DNA of 64,000 nucleotides from Acetobacteraceae bacterium (GCA_024280945.1 JAMXLO010000051.1:1-64000), one strand, 5' to 3'; positions 44,539 to 54,275 are shown, numbered from the stretch's first letter. Notes: a model not told the origin generated them from the letters alone. Numbers and translations are program-made.

Positions 44539-44700
44539 CGATGCGAAATTGGGCAATTCCCAAAGGGCCAGGGGACGTCCAGCTAAGCCGCCCTCGCCAA
44601 GGGGCTGTTCCAGTGCGAGACTCCGATCATCGTCCACTTTGATTGATCCGAAGGGCGAGAGCTCCCGGTCCATCACATTCCTCCAGGCTGGAGACCAACC

Positions 44701-45150
44701 GTGCCCGATGCCAGAACAGGCGGCTGCCTCTGCGGCGCAATCCGCTATGAAACCGTGGGAGCGCCCGTCTTCACCCTGCGTTGTCATTGCCGCGACTGCC
44801 AACGCCACAGCGGTGCTGCACATGTCCCTGCCGCTCGCGTGCCTAGCGCAGGCTTCCGTATCTGCCAGGGCACACCAAAACGCTATGTAACGAAAGCCGA
44901 TAGCGGCAACGACATCGTTCGCGTATTCTGCGGTGATTGCGGCACCCCACTGTATGTGCAGGTCGGGACCCGCCCTGACCTCATTGGGCTTCGCGTTTGT
45001 ACTCTGGACGATCCAAGCTGGTTTAAGCCCGATGCCGATATTTTCATGAAAAGCGCACAACCCTGGGATCACGACCAGCCCGACGTGCCGAAACACGAAA
45101 CTTACCCGCCTGGACAATCCTATCCGATTGCGCTGTCGCGCAAACAATAG
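44701..45150 (+). CDS. GFA family zinc protein
   Basis: 149-residue protein with the glutathione-dependent formaldehyde-activating fold: GGCLCGAIRYET, LRCHCRDCQRHSGA and VFCGDCGTPLYV supply the zinc cysteines. GTG start at 44701. It is much shorter than Gfa at 19581-20159 and lies away from the methanol locus; family members of this size mostly have no known substrate. Convergent with the ABC permease gene. Confidence 0.88.
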   Translation: MPDARTGGCLCGAIRYETVGAPVFTLRCHCRDCQRHSGAAHVPAARVPSAGFRICQGTPKRYVTKADSGNDIVRVFCGDCGTPLYVQVGTRPDLIGLRVCTLDDPSWFKPDADIFMKSAQPWDHDQPDVPKHETYPPGQSYPIALSRKQ

Positions 45151-45175
45151 TCACGGCCAGTGTTACGCGCTCCTG

Positions 45176-45910
45176 TCAGAACTTTTGACGCAATCGCCGG
45201 TCCACGGAAAGCAGCACCGCGCTTGCAGAAACCGCCAGAGAGGTCAGCACGAAGGCCAACGACATGATCAGAGTGACGTCGTGCAGCCCGATTGCTGTCA
45301 TCAGAAGGTAGCCAAGACCGCGGCGAGCGGCGAACATTTCTCCGAGGATAGTGCCGATCAATGTGACGGAGAATCCTAGACGGAGACCTGTCATGATCTC
45401 CGGCAGAACGGCAGGTATGAGTACGACACGCGCCATCGAAATGGCGTTCAGACCTAGCACGCGCCCAAGCTTGATGAGCACCGGTCGGATGTTGGCAACC
45501 GCCCCGATCGTGGAGAGCGCGATAGGCGGTATCCCGAACATCGCGCCAAACGCCACTTTGGCAGGAAATCCAAGCCCGAACGCCAAAAGGACCAGCGGAT
45601 ACAGTACGACCTTTGGTACCGAAGCGAAGCCGATGAGCATCGGCACAAACAATTCGCTCGACAGGCGGTGAAAGCCCAGCCACGTTCCCAGCGAGATGCC
45701 GCCGCAGACCGCTAGCGCCAGTGCCAGTGCGAAAGCGCGCGCCGTCTCGCCGAAATGCATCCAGAACAGAGTCGTCGTCAGCAGCTTTGCAGTGTCCTGC
45801 AGCGTCTCGAGAGGACCACGCAGCGCTTCTTCGCCAGCATAGAGAAACAACCCTTCCCAGGCGACGACCAGGCCGATCAACACCAGCATCAAGTGAATCC
45901 GCCGGCTCAT
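45176..45910 (-). CDS. NitT/TauT-type ABC transporter permease, second subunit
   Basis: Inner-membrane permease, 244 residues from 45910 (MSRRIHLMLVLIG). About six spans and the coupling loop (LIKLGRVLGLNAISMARVVLIPAVLPEIMTGL) are present. The long upstream open frame is antisense-frame noise from the next permease. It overlaps that permease by 4 nt. Having two permease genes means a heterodimeric channel. Confidence 0.88.
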   Translation of the reverse strand: MSRRIHLMLVLIGLVVAWEGLFLYAGEEALRGPLETLQDTAKLLTTTLFWMHFGETARAFALALALAVCGGISLGTWLGFHRLSSELFVPMLIGFASVPKVVLYPLVLLAFGLGFPAKVAFGAMFGIPPIALSTIGAVANIRPVLIKLGRVLGLNAISMARVVLIPAVLPEIMTGLRLGFSVTLIGTILGEMFAARRGLGYLLMTAIGLHDVTLIMSLAFVLTSLAVSASAVLLSVDRRLRQKF

Positions 45911-46671
45911 GGCTTCAGGCCACGACGCCGTGCGAGCCGCGCCTCCCAGCGCAGCAGCAACGAGTTCACGGTCACTGAGAACACGATCACCAGCACAATC
46001 AACGGGTACATGCGGGCATTGTCGAAATTGTTGTAGGCGTAGCTGATTTCGAAACCCATACCTTCGCGCGCCATAAGGAACTCGGATGCCACGACACCGA
46101 TGATCGAGAAGACGACTGCGAGCTTCGCCCCACCGAGAAGCCACGGCGCCGCTGCCGGCAACGTGATCAGCCAGGCAGTCTCTAACGTCGTCATATGCTG
46201 CGTGCGCGCCAGTTTGCGCAGGACGCGGGGGACCCGATCGAGTCCGTCCAGCGTCGTTACGATAACGGCCACAACGCCCTGCATGAAACCGATCATGATC
46301 GACGGCAGGTTGGTCAGGCCGAAGATCACGATCAGCAAGGGGTAGAACGCCAGGACTGGGACCGCATACCAGGTTGAGAACAGCAGGTCCAAGGCGTCGC
46401 GCAGCCCGCGGATGCGGTGGATCAGCGACCCTGCCACCACCCCGACGATGATCGCCATTGATGTTGCAATCATCGCATTGGACAACGTCCGCGCAATCGC
46501 GCGATTGAATGAACCCGAGCCCAGCAAGTGTACCAGATCCAGCAAAATCCGATGGGGCGGCTGCATGGTAAGTGGATCGATGGTTCCGGCAGCGCACAGG
46601 ATCTCCAGAATGCCGGTGAAGGCGAGCAGGATAAGCACGCGGGCCAGCGTGAGCCGCCACCTAGTGTGCAT
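45907..46671 (-). CDS. NitT/TauT-type ABC transporter permease, first subunit
   Basis: Inner-membrane permease, 254 residues from 46671 (MHTRWRLTLARVLILL). Spans include ALDLLFSTWYAVPVLAFYPLL and LIVLVIVFSVTVNSLLL, and the coupling loop is LRKLARTQHMTTLETAWLITLP. It starts inside the ATPase gene (11-nt overlap) and ends inside the second permease gene. Confidence 0.88.
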   Translation of the reverse strand: MHTRWRLTLARVLILLAFTGILEILCAAGTIDPLTMQPPHRILLDLVHLLGSGSFNRAIARTLSNAMIATSMAIIVGVVAGSLIHRIRGLRDALDLLFSTWYAVPVLAFYPLLIVIFGLTNLPSIMIGFMQGVVAVIVTTLDGLDRVPRVLRKLARTQHMTTLETAWLITLPAAAPWLLGGAKLAVVFSIIGVVASEFLMAREGMGFEISYAYNNFDNARMYPLIVLVIVFSVTVNSLLLRWEARLARRRGLKP

Positions 46672-47470
46672 CAGCGGCCTTGATCGTCTCATCCCGCAGC
46701 AGGCGCCACAGACGTGCGGAGATGGCGCCGAAGCGCTCGTCTTCCAGGATCCGGCTGTCTCGTTCCCGCGGCCAGGCGGTCTCAACGATGTCGAGTATGC
46801 GTCCCGGTCGTGCCGACATCACCGCGATGCGGTCCGATAGCATGGCCGCTTCATCCAGTGCGTGGGTGATCAAGAAAACCGTAGCGCTGGTGCTCCGCCA
46901 GACCCGGAGCACCTCTTCGCCCATCAGCAAGCGGGTCTGCTGGTCCAGCGCAGCGAAAGGCTCGTCGAGCAGGATCAGCCGTGGCTCCATCACCAGTGTA
47001 CGCGCGATGCAGACGCGCTGGCGCATACCGCCGGAAAGCTGCGCAGGGTAATGACTGGCGAACTCAACCAGGTTCATCAACACCAAGACGTGCTCGATGC
47101 GGGTCTCCTGTTCCGCCCGGGACAGTCCGGACTTGCGCAGCCCCAATGCGATGTTGCCACGAACGGTGCGCCATGGGAGGCATGAATCCTCCTGGAATAC
47201 GACACCGATGCCATCCGGAACCTTTCCGGTAATCGGCTTCCCCTCGAAAGCGATGGTACCGTCATTTGCCTGCTGCAATCCGGCGATAAGTTCGAACAGC
47301 GTCGATTTTCCGCACCCTGACGGACCGACGACAGCGAAGAACTCACCGGTGCGAAGGTCGAGATCGAGCGGTCCGAGGGCGTGGATCGGTTGCCCCCCAC
47401 CGGCAATGGGTGGAAAGACGCGCGTGATCCCGCGCAGCGTGACCAACGGTGTTGCCGCGTCAGCGAGCAT
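46661..47470 (-). CDS. NitT/TauT-type ABC transporter ATP-binding protein
   Basis: Cytoplasmic ATPase, 269 residues from 47470; an upstream in-frame ATG at 47518 would add 16 residues not typical of the family. Walker A GPSGCGKST, Q-loop VVFQEDSCLPWRTV, signature LSGGMRQRV, Walker B LILLDEPFAALD and H-loop FLITHALDEA. The binding-protein gene is divergent, 150 nt away. Confidence 0.92.
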   Translation of the reverse strand: MLADAATPLVTLRGITRVFPPIAGGGQPIHALGPLDLDLRTGEFFAVVGPSGCGKSTLFELIAGLQQANDGTIAFEGKPITGKVPDGIGVVFQEDSCLPWRTVRGNIALGLRKSGLSRAEQETRIEHVLVLMNLVEFASHYPAQLSGGMRQRVCIARTLVMEPRLILLDEPFAALDQQTRLLMGEEVLRVWRSTSATVFLITHALDEAAMLSDRIAVMSARPGRILDIVETAWPRERDSRILEDERFGAISARLWRLLRDETIKAADAH

Positions 47471-47619
47471 CAAGCCGTGTCCAGGTACGCGTTGTGCAGC
47501 CCAGCCGGTGGAATGCATCTAGCAGGGGCGAGGATCATGCAAGCTTCCGGCGTCTTATTGTGTGTCGATGCATCATCCCCGTACAATGCGGAAAAGCCAA
47601 TCGTCCGGGAAAAACCGCA

Positions 47620-48603
47620 ATGTCGAACATGGTAACGTTGGTGTTGGCCCTCGTCCTGCTGCTGCCTGCTGCCACCGCGCGGGCTGAAGAAATCGTGGTG
47701 TCCAATTACGGTAGCGGATCGCCACCGTTCCCCTGGTCGATTGCGCTGGAGAAGAGGTTCTTCCAGGAGGAGGGCGTCGACATCAGCGGCATCATCTCAT
47801 CCGAAGGTGGCGGCACGACCGTGCGAAACATGGTCGCCGGTGGTGTGATCTTTGGCGAAATGAATCCAGCGGCCTTCGTCGCAGCGGTGCAGCAGGGAGC
47901 CAAGCTCCGGCTGGTCGCCGACACCGTGCCGCTGATTGCTGGAATGGTGTGGGCGGTGAAGGCTGACAGCCCGATCAAGACGCTGGCCGACATCAAAGGA
48001 CACAAGATCGGCTACACCAATCCGAAATCGACCAGCCAAGGGCTGACAAGTGGCTTGGTCGAGGCGGCAAAGCTCAATATGGCAGATGTAGAGACGGTGA
48101 AGACCGGTGGCTTTGGCGAGGGAGTTGCAGCGCTCGATTTGGGGCTTATCGATATTGCGCCGGTGCCGGATCTGATCTGGATCCGCTCCGGCGCGAAGCT
48201 GCGGACGATTGCGGCCGCCGAACAGGTACTGCCGTCGCTGAGCAACGTGCTGTGCGTTGCGACTGTGGACGCCACCGAGAAGCAAGGCGACAAGATTCGC
48301 GCCATCATCCGGGCCCGACGCCGAGCGGTGCAGTTCATGAATGAGCATCCGGATGAAGCAGCCGACATCATCGCGCGCGTGAACCGGATTGACCCGGAAG
48401 CGACCCGCGTCCTCGTCCGTAAGCTCTTGGCAGTGCGGGTGGACGGGCGGTCCTACTGGAACGAGGGACGCATCTACTTCGATGGCATCGAGCGCATGCT
48501 GAAGATGCAGGAGAGCATCGGCAACGTGAAGCCGCCCTATGACGTTGAAAAGGTGACGGACACGCGTTTCCTGCCAGACGACTTGAAGAGGCCGGTGCGG
48601 TAA
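47620..48603 (+). CDS. NitT/TauT-type ABC transporter substrate-binding protein
   Basis: Periplasmic binding protein, 327 residues. The start at 47620 gives a signal peptide (VTLVLALVLLLPAATARA). NMT1/SsuA-like fold: PFPWSIALEKRFFQEEGVD, TVRNMVAGGVIFGEMNPAAF and ADIKGHKIGYTNPKSTSQG. It is divergent from the ATPase/permease genes, so the 100-150 nt between them hold a shared control region. It ends 3 nt before the opposing leuD-like gene. Confidence 0.9.
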   Translation: MSNMVTLVLALVLLLPAATARAEEIVVSNYGSGSPPFPWSIALEKRFFQEEGVDISGIISSEGGGTTVRNMVAGGVIFGEMNPAAFVAAVQQGAKLRLVADTVPLIAGMVWAVKADSPIKTLADIKGHKIGYTNPKSTSQGLTSGLVEAAKLNMADVETVKTGGFGEGVAALDLGLIDIAPVPDLIWIRSGAKLRTIAAAEQVLPSLSNVLCVATVDATEKQGDKIRAIIRARRRAVQFMNEHPDEAADIIARVNRIDPEATRVLVRKLLAVRVDGRSYWNEGRIYFDGIERMLKMQESIGNVKPPYDVEKVTDTRFLPDDLKRPVR

Positions 48604-48606
48604 GTC

Positions 48607-49233
48607 CTACCCAGGGTAGGCCCAGGGCCGCGCTTGTTCGTCGCTCTGTTCGAAAGCCGTGATGTCAGGCTCGCTCCGCAGCATGAAACCAAGCTGGTCC
48701 AAACCCTCCAGCAACGGCTGACGCCGGCTCTCGTCCAGCACGAACGGCACCGGATCATGGCCGGCGACGCGCAGTTCGCAGCGGACGAGATCAACCGTCA
48801 GCTCCGACGCATTAGACGCGTCCAGCGCTTTGGCCAGGCGTTCGATCGACTCCATGTCCAATTTCAGCGGCAGCAGCCCATTCTGATAGGCGTTGTCGTG
48901 AAAGATGTCGCCGAAGCTGGGGGCAATTACGCAGCGAATGCCGGCTTCACGCAGTGACCACACCGCCGTCTCGCGCGAGCTGCCGCAGCCGAAATTCGGG
49001 CCAGCAAGGATGAACGTCGCATCCTTGTAGCGGAGCTGATTGAGCACGAAGTCCGGTTTCGTCGTCCCGTCAGGATGGCAGCGCAGGTTGGCAAACATCT
49101 TATCCTTGAGCCCCATCAACACAGCCTCCTCCGGCTTCTTGCCCGGAAAGTGCGATGGCGCGATCAGGTCGGTGTTGATGTTGTTCATCAGCATAGGTGC
49201 AGCGACGCCCGTCACCACCTCGAATTTCTCCAT
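48607..49233 (-). CDS. leuD: LeuD-type hydro-lyase small subunit
   Basis: Small subunit of a 3-isopropylmalate dehydratase-type enzyme, 208 residues. Conserved: NINTDLIAPSHF (substrate loop), FILAGPNFGCGSSRETAVWSL and IAPSFGDIFHDNAYQNGLLPL. It is 13 nt after the large-subunit gene. With no other leucine genes nearby it may instead serve a catabolic dehydration of a 2-substituted malate; sequence alone cannot decide. Confidence 0.85.
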   Translation of the reverse strand: MEKFEVVTGVAAPMLMNNINTDLIAPSHFPGKKPEEAVLMGLKDKMFANLRCHPDGTTKPDFVLNQLRYKDATFILAGPNFGCGSSRETAVWSLREAGIRCVIAPSFGDIFHDNAYQNGLLPLKLDMESIERLAKALDASNASELTVDLVRCELRVAGHDPVPFVLDESRRQPLLEGLDQLGFMLRSEPDITAFEQSDEQARPWAYPG

Positions 49234-49246
49234 CTGCGTGGATCCT

Positions 49247-50650
49247 TCAGTTCAGCAATGTGCGCACGTCGGTAATGCATCCGGTGACGGCGGCTGCCGC
49301 AACCATCGCTGGGCTGGCGAGGTGGGTTCGGCTCCCCGGACCCTGCCTCCCTTCGAAGTTTCGATTTGAAGTGGACATGGAGCGCTTGCCCGGCGGGACG
49401 ATGTCACCGCCCGCGGCGACACACATGGAACAGGCGGCTTCCCGCCACTCGAATCCTGCTTCAAGGAAGACCTTGTGCAGCCCTGCGGCCTCCGCGGCGG
49501 CTTTGACATGTGCCGCGCCCGGGACGACCAGCGCCTTCACGCCCGGTGCAACCTTGCGCGCACGCGCCACCTCGGCCGCCGCCTCCAGATCGGACAGCCG
49601 TCCATTGGTGCAGGAACCGATGAAGGCGACGTCGATCGGCGTACCGGCAATCCTCTGACCGGGAACAAGGCCGATATAGGCCACCGCCCGCTCCATCATG
49701 GCACGGCGCGCGGGATCACTCGCCGTTGCAGGGTCCGGCACCACGTCATCCACCGCGATGACATCCTGCGGCGTCGTGCCCCAGGTGACACGAGGGCTAA
49801 GGCCAGTGCAGTCGATTGCGAGTTCGGTGTCGTACTGGGCATCCGGAACATCGAACAAGGCGCGCCAGTCCGCCACCGCCCTATCCCAGAAGGCGCCTTT
49901 CGGGGCCATCTCGCGGCCGTGCAGGTATTGGAACGTCGTATCGTCTGCGGCGATCAACCCGCCACGTGCGCCGAACTCGATCGACATGTTGCAGACCGTC
50001 AGCCGCCCTTCAATCGGAAGGGCACGGATGGCCGAACCCGCATATTCAACGACATGCCCGACGCCGGCTTCGATGCCATATTTGCCAATCAGCGCCAGGA
50101 TCATGTCCTTGGCATATACCCCACGAGATGGCCTTCCATTGAAGGTGGCGCGCAATGTGCGGGGCCGGCGCATGATCAGGCTCTGCGTGGCGAACACCTG
50201 CATAACCTCCGTTGTTCCAATTCCCCACGCCCAGGCGCCGACCCCGCCGCAGCTCGCAGTGTGGGAGTCACCGCAAACATATGTGCATCCCGGCACGGCG
50301 AAGCCGATATGCGGCCCGACGACGTGAACGATGCCGTGATTGGGGTCTTTTATGTCGAAGAGCCGCACGCGGAAATCCGCGCAGTTCTTGCGCATTGCAA
50401 GATTGCGCGCGGTGCTTGCCGCATAACTGTCGATCTCCCGGCCCGGCAGCGTGGAGAGGCCATGATCGATCGTTCCTACCGTCAGGTCAGGTCGTCGCAC
50501 CGGCAATCCACGCGCTCGTAGCCCATCGAACGCGCGTCCGCTGGTTCCTTCTTGCGCAAAGTGGCGATCGATGTGGATCAAGGCGCGCCCATCGCCGTAG
50601 TCCCGGACGACGTGTTGGTTCCAAATCCGGTCGAAGGGAGTATTGGACAT
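49247..50650 (-). CDS. leuC: LeuC-type hydro-lyase large subunit ([4Fe-4S])
   Basis: Large subunit, 467 residues from 50650 (MSNTPFDRIWNQHVV), the usual LeuC length. The [4Fe-4S] ligands are in VCGDSHTASCGG, IGSCTNGRLSDL and AACSMCVAAGGD. TSNRNFEGRQGPGSRTHLASP is the usual C-terminal family block. Forms the active enzyme with the downstream small subunit. Lacks the leuAB context of leucine biosynthesis, so a paralogue with another malate derivative is possible. Confidence 0.88.
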   Translation of the reverse strand: MSNTPFDRIWNQHVVRDYGDGRALIHIDRHFAQEGTSGRAFDGLRARGLPVRRPDLTVGTIDHGLSTLPGREIDSYAASTARNLAMRKNCADFRVRLFDIKDPNHGIVHVVGPHIGFAVPGCTYVCGDSHTASCGGVGAWAWGIGTTEVMQVFATQSLIMRRPRTLRATFNGRPSRGVYAKDMILALIGKYGIEAGVGHVVEYAGSAIRALPIEGRLTVCNMSIEFGARGGLIAADDTTFQYLHGREMAPKGAFWDRAVADWRALFDVPDAQYDTELAIDCTGLSPRVTWGTTPQDVIAVDDVVPDPATASDPARRAMMERAVAYIGLVPGQRIAGTPIDVAFIGSCTNGRLSDLEAAAEVARARKVAPGVKALVVPGAAHVKAAAEAAGLHKVFLEAGFEWREAACSMCVAAGGDIVPPGKRSMSTSNRNFEGRQGPGSRTHLASPAMVAAAAVTGCITDVRTLLN

Positions 50651-51047
50651 GTCCGTATGCTTCGTTGCTGGTGTGCGGCGCGATGCTAACGTCGAAATCC
50701 GGTGATGACCACCGCTCGACCAGACGAGAGTGGCGCTGCCCATGCTGCCGCGAAGGCAGGAATCCACGGGTTCATTCGTCGCATGGCGATGAAACTCGCC
50801 GGGTTGGCATTCCGATCAGCCTCTCCGCGCTCATGTTGGTTTGGGCCGGCATGGATCTCTATGCCACGACCGCCTGAGCTTGTTTCGCCATTGTGCTGGC
50901 TGAGATGGTATCGGCACCGGCACGCCCGATGTTCCGGACCCTTCCGCCAGTGTTCCTGAGCCATGCGGCAATGGCCGGGGCCATTGCTTTGATCAGTTGC
51001 TTTGCCAACTCGGCGGGGTCGTCGATCCGATCGTCGGCATCGGCAGC
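50651..51047. other. Intergenic region upstream of leuC, no gene seen
   Basis: 397 nt. A piece near 50700-50785 reads, on the minus strand, MNPWIPAFAAAWAAPLSS, close to the translation of common dispersed repeats (NPWIPAFAG type), so this may be a single degenerate repeat copy. No coding gene is supported. Confidence 0.35.
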
Positions 51048-52868
51048 TCACGCTGCCGACAGGTCAGACGTGGCTGAAAGCGGCTCGAGCTTTCCAAGTT
51101 CCATGGCCTTGATCTGCAACGCCAGGTACTTCGAATTGATCCGACACTGCGCCAACCCGCCGGCGATGAACCACAGGCCCTGCTGCGGCGTACGCTTGTA
51201 CATGTTGGCCAGTTCACCATCCGCGCCGATGCCCCAGACCTGACCGATACGCTCCACCATCTCCTCGCCGAGTGCACGGCGGACCAGCTCCATTTGCGGA
51301 TAGTAACCGGTCGCCAGAACAAGCAGATCGGCCGGAACCGTCGATCCATCCTTCAGCAGCGCGCCATCGGCAGTGAAGCGCTCGATCTTGTCGTATTGCA
51401 GCAGGCCGATTCCGCCCTTGATCATCAGTGCGGAGCTACCCGCGTCGAGATTGTAGCCACCGCCACGCCGAAAGTACTTCATCTGATGACCGGTCTCGTC
51501 CTCGCCAATGTCGTGCTTGAAGCCAATGCGCTTGAGGCCCGTGATCATCTCCTCATCTAGCTGGAGCATGCGTTGCACGACGGCCTTATAGGCCTTGATG
51601 ATCAAGGGTGGCGTCGCGGACGAAACGATCAGATCGCAATCCTCCAGAGGTCCGCCCTCATCCCAGACCGCTTCGTTGAGCCTGGCACTCGGGTCGATCG
51701 ACACGACTGTCGTCGAGCCACGCTGAATCAAGGTCGTTTGCACACCGTGGCTATGCAGATCGAGCGCAATGTCGTTGGCGCTGCTGCCTGTGCCCAGAAT
51801 CAACGCTCTCTTGCCCTTCCAGACCGCGCCGCTGTCGAAGCCTTCGGAGTGAATGACCGATCCCTTGTAATCCTCGAGACCCGGCAGGTCGGGGATCATG
51901 GGATAGCTGCTGACGCCATTGGCGAAGACGAGATGCCGTGGTCGCACCACGCGCTCGGTTCCGTCCGAGTGCTTTAGCTGGGCCGTCCAGCATTTGGCGT
52001 TCTCGTCCCACGTGCCGCCGACGAATTCTGTATCCGTCCAGCAATTGATCTCCATGGCGTCGGCATAGAACTCGAACCAGTTCCCCAACATGTCCTTCGG
52101 TATGTATTTTGGCCAGGTTGGTGGAAATTCCATGTAGGGCAAATGGTTCAGATGGATCGAGTTGTGCAGAGCCAGTGAGTGATAGCGCTTCCTCCAACTG
52201 TCGCCGATGCGTGGCCATTGTTCGACAACAAGCGTATCGACATCCAACTGGTTCAGCCGCGCTGCAATCGACAGTCCCGCCTGGGCGCCGCCAATCACCA
52301 GAACCGCTGGTTCACGATCCTCATAGGCACTCGCCTTCCGGCGTATATCTGCCCAGTTGTCACCGCCGAAATTCCGCGAATAGGCAGCTCCGGTCGGCCG
52401 GTTGGCGCCGATCCTCTCTTCGTGTCCCGTCAACGACTCAAGGGTCGTCGAAAGGAGCCAGGCCTTCATCCGGCCACGGTCGTCAGAGGTCGGTGAAAGG
52501 CGGATGATCCCCGCACCGCCGCCAAGCGCCGTGGAGAACTCAAAGATTGCCTCGACGCTGTCGATGCCGAGGCGCTTCACCTGTCGTGGTGGCTTCCGGC
52601 CTTGCGGCAGATGAAATCCGAACGCCGCGGTGCGCCCCTGTTCCGCCGCGAGCCGTGCCGCAATGTTGCCCCTGCCGATTACAGGCGTCAGGTGCCACGT
52701 GAAGGCCAGGATATCATGCCAGTGGCTGTCCGGATGGAACAAGTCGCCAATTCGCTCCGCATCTCGGGCAGTCAGTGCTGCCTCGAAGGCCGCCAGCCAG
52801 TTCTCAGCACAATGTCGGGCCTGCTGCACAGCCTGGAATTCAACGAAGGTTTGATCGACGTCGTTCAT
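51048..52868 (-). CDS. FMO-like FAD/NADPH monooxygenase with N-terminal SnoaL-like domain
   Basis: 606 residues from 52868. Residues about 10-145 form a SnoaL/NTF2-like domain (HCAENWLAAFEAALTARD, LFHPDSHWHDILAFTW). Residues 185 to the end are an FMO-type flavoprotein: FAD loop VLVIGGAQAGLS (193-198), PRIGDSWRKRYHSLALH, NADPH loop ILGTGSSANDIALDL, and the FMO motif VLATGYYPQ. It would add oxygen to a carbon, nitrogen or sulfur centre. It lies 17 nt after the NtaA-like gene, as the third gene of an operon. Confidence 0.9.
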   Translation of the reverse strand: MNDVDQTFVEFQAVQQARHCAENWLAAFEAALTARDAERIGDLFHPDSHWHDILAFTWHLTPVIGRGNIAARLAAEQGRTAAFGFHLPQGRKPPRQVKRLGIDSVEAIFEFSTALGGGAGIIRLSPTSDDRGRMKAWLLSTTLESLTGHEERIGANRPTGAAYSRNFGGDNWADIRRKASAYEDREPAVLVIGGAQAGLSIAARLNQLDVDTLVVEQWPRIGDSWRKRYHSLALHNSIHLNHLPYMEFPPTWPKYIPKDMLGNWFEFYADAMEINCWTDTEFVGGTWDENAKCWTAQLKHSDGTERVVRPRHLVFANGVSSYPMIPDLPGLEDYKGSVIHSEGFDSGAVWKGKRALILGTGSSANDIALDLHSHGVQTTLIQRGSTTVVSIDPSARLNEAVWDEGGPLEDCDLIVSSATPPLIIKAYKAVVQRMLQLDEEMITGLKRIGFKHDIGEDETGHQMKYFRRGGGYNLDAGSSALMIKGGIGLLQYDKIERFTADGALLKDGSTVPADLLVLATGYYPQMELVRRALGEEMVERIGQVWGIGADGELANMYKRTPQQGLWFIAGGLAQCRINSKYLALQIKAMELGKLEPLSATSDLSAA

Positions 52869-52885
52869 GTTTCCACTCCAGGTCG

Positions 52886-54232
52886 TCACTCCGAGGTCTG
52901 GCGATCTCGGCTGTAACGGTTGGTCACGGGTCGCAGGCCCAGGTTTTCACGCAAGGTCCTGCCTTCATACTCGATACGGAACAGGTTTCGGCGCTGCAAT
53001 TCGGGTATCACCGTCTCAACGAAATCCTCGCCACCGCCAGGCAGCGTTGCCGGCGTAATGTTGAAACCATCGCACGCCATGGCTTCAAACCACTCCTGCA
53101 TGATATCGGCGATGTCGGAAGGTGTGCCGATCCTGGCAGAACCAGTAAGGCCAGAGCGCAAGTACAATTCGCGAATAGTCGGCCTTTCCCGTCTGACTCG
53201 CTCTATGAGTTGCGCGCTCATGCTGCGGTGCTCTTGCGTCCCCAGCGCATCGTCCGGCACCGGACCATCCAATGGATAGACAGACAGGTCACCGAACGCA
53301 CTATAGAGCGAACCAAGTCCTGCCAGCGGATCGATCAAGGTCTGCAACCGATCGTACTTCGCTTGGGCTTCCGCGCGCGTCTGCCCCACGACCGGGCAAA
53401 ACGCCGGCATGATCTTCAAGTCATCCGGCTCGCGACCATATGTCGGCATACGTCCTTTCACATCCGCATAGTAGCTCTGCGCGCTCTCAAGCGAATGATG
53501 AATCGCATAAATGACATCGGCCGTCGCCGCACCCAATTCACGTCCTTGCTCGGAAGCGCCAGCTTGCACGATCACCGGATGACCCTGTGGCATGCCCGCC
53601 ACGTTCAATGGGCCGCGCACCTTGAAGAACCGGCCCTGGTGATCAAGGACATGCATCTTCCCCTGTTCAAAGTATTGACCTGCTGCCTTGTCGAACAGGA
53701 GAGCACCGTCCTCCCAGCTGTCCCATAGCCCCTTGACCACCTCAACGAACTCGGCCGAACGCGCGTAGCGCGTGTCGTAATCCAGCGTTGTCTCCAGCCC
53801 GAAGTTCTGTGCCTCGTGCTCCGACCACGACGCAACCACGTTCCAGCCGGCACGGCCTTTGCTGATCAGATCCAACGTGGCGAACTTCCGCGCCAGATTG
53901 TATGGCTCGTTGTATGTGGTGGACGCTGTCGTCACCAGGCCGACGCGCTGGGTGACCATGGCGAGCGCCGGCAGCAAGGTCATCGGCTCCAGCTCGACCA
54001 TGTCCCGACCGGTGCGAGACAGCGAGCCTGGCGGATTGTCACCCTGACGGATGCCGGCGCCGTCCGCGAAGAAGATCATATCGAGCTTGCCGCTCTCAGC
54101 AATTTGCGCACTGCGGACATAGTGCTCAACGTGCAGTGTGCCGTCGGCCGGCACATCCGGGTGTCGCCACGCGGCTGGATGATAACCGTGGCCGCGTATC
54201 GACAAACCGAGCCGCATCTTGCGTTCTGCCAT
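52886..54232 (-). CDS. NtaA/SnaA/DszA-type flavin-dependent monooxygenase
   Basis: Luciferase-fold enzyme of the nitrilotriacetate monooxygenase group, 448 residues, needing FMNH2 from a separate reductase. Seen: KMRLGLSIRGHGYHPAAWRHPD, MIFFADGAG, EPMTLLPALAMVTQRVGLVTTASTTYNEPY, and GRAGWNVVASWSEHEAQNFG. Members oxidise C-N or C-S bonds. It sits between a MetE-like and an FMO-like gene, with gaps of 43 and 17 nt. Confidence 0.92.
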   Translation of the reverse strand: MAERKMRLGLSIRGHGYHPAAWRHPDVPADGTLHVEHYVRSAQIAESGKLDMIFFADGAGIRQGDNPPGSLSRTGRDMVELEPMTLLPALAMVTQRVGLVTTASTTYNEPYNLARKFATLDLISKGRAGWNVVASWSEHEAQNFGLETTLDYDTRYARSAEFVEVVKGLWDSWEDGALLFDKAAGQYFEQGKMHVLDHQGRFFKVRGPLNVAGMPQGHPVIVQAGASEQGRELGAATADVIYAIHHSLESAQSYYADVKGRMPTYGREPDDLKIMPAFCPVVGQTRAEAQAKYDRLQTLIDPLAGLGSLYSAFGDLSVYPLDGPVPDDALGTQEHRSMSAQLIERVRRERPTIRELYLRSGLTGSARIGTPSDIADIMQEWFEAMACDGFNITPATLPGGGEDFVETVIPELQRRNLFRIEYEGRTLRENLGLRPVTNRYSRDRQTSE

Positions 54233-54275
54233 GCCCCGGTCTCCTCAGATGACGTGTCGCATCACCAAGACGGAG

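Noticed and set aside
44077-45147. A 356-codon open frame on the minus strand opposite the hypothetical and GFA genes
   Set aside because: Its product has no family-like sequence, and the plus-strand GFA protein has clear zinc motifs. It is the antisense shadow of GC-rich coding DNA.
45911-46660. N-terminal 250-codon extension of the permease that ends at 45176
   Set aside because: The added part mirrors the neighbouring permease gene in another frame and has no membrane pattern. The permease begins at 45910.
50700-50785. Dispersed NPWIPAFAG-type repeat
   Set aside because: Only one degenerate copy is visible in the window, so a repeat family cannot be supported here.
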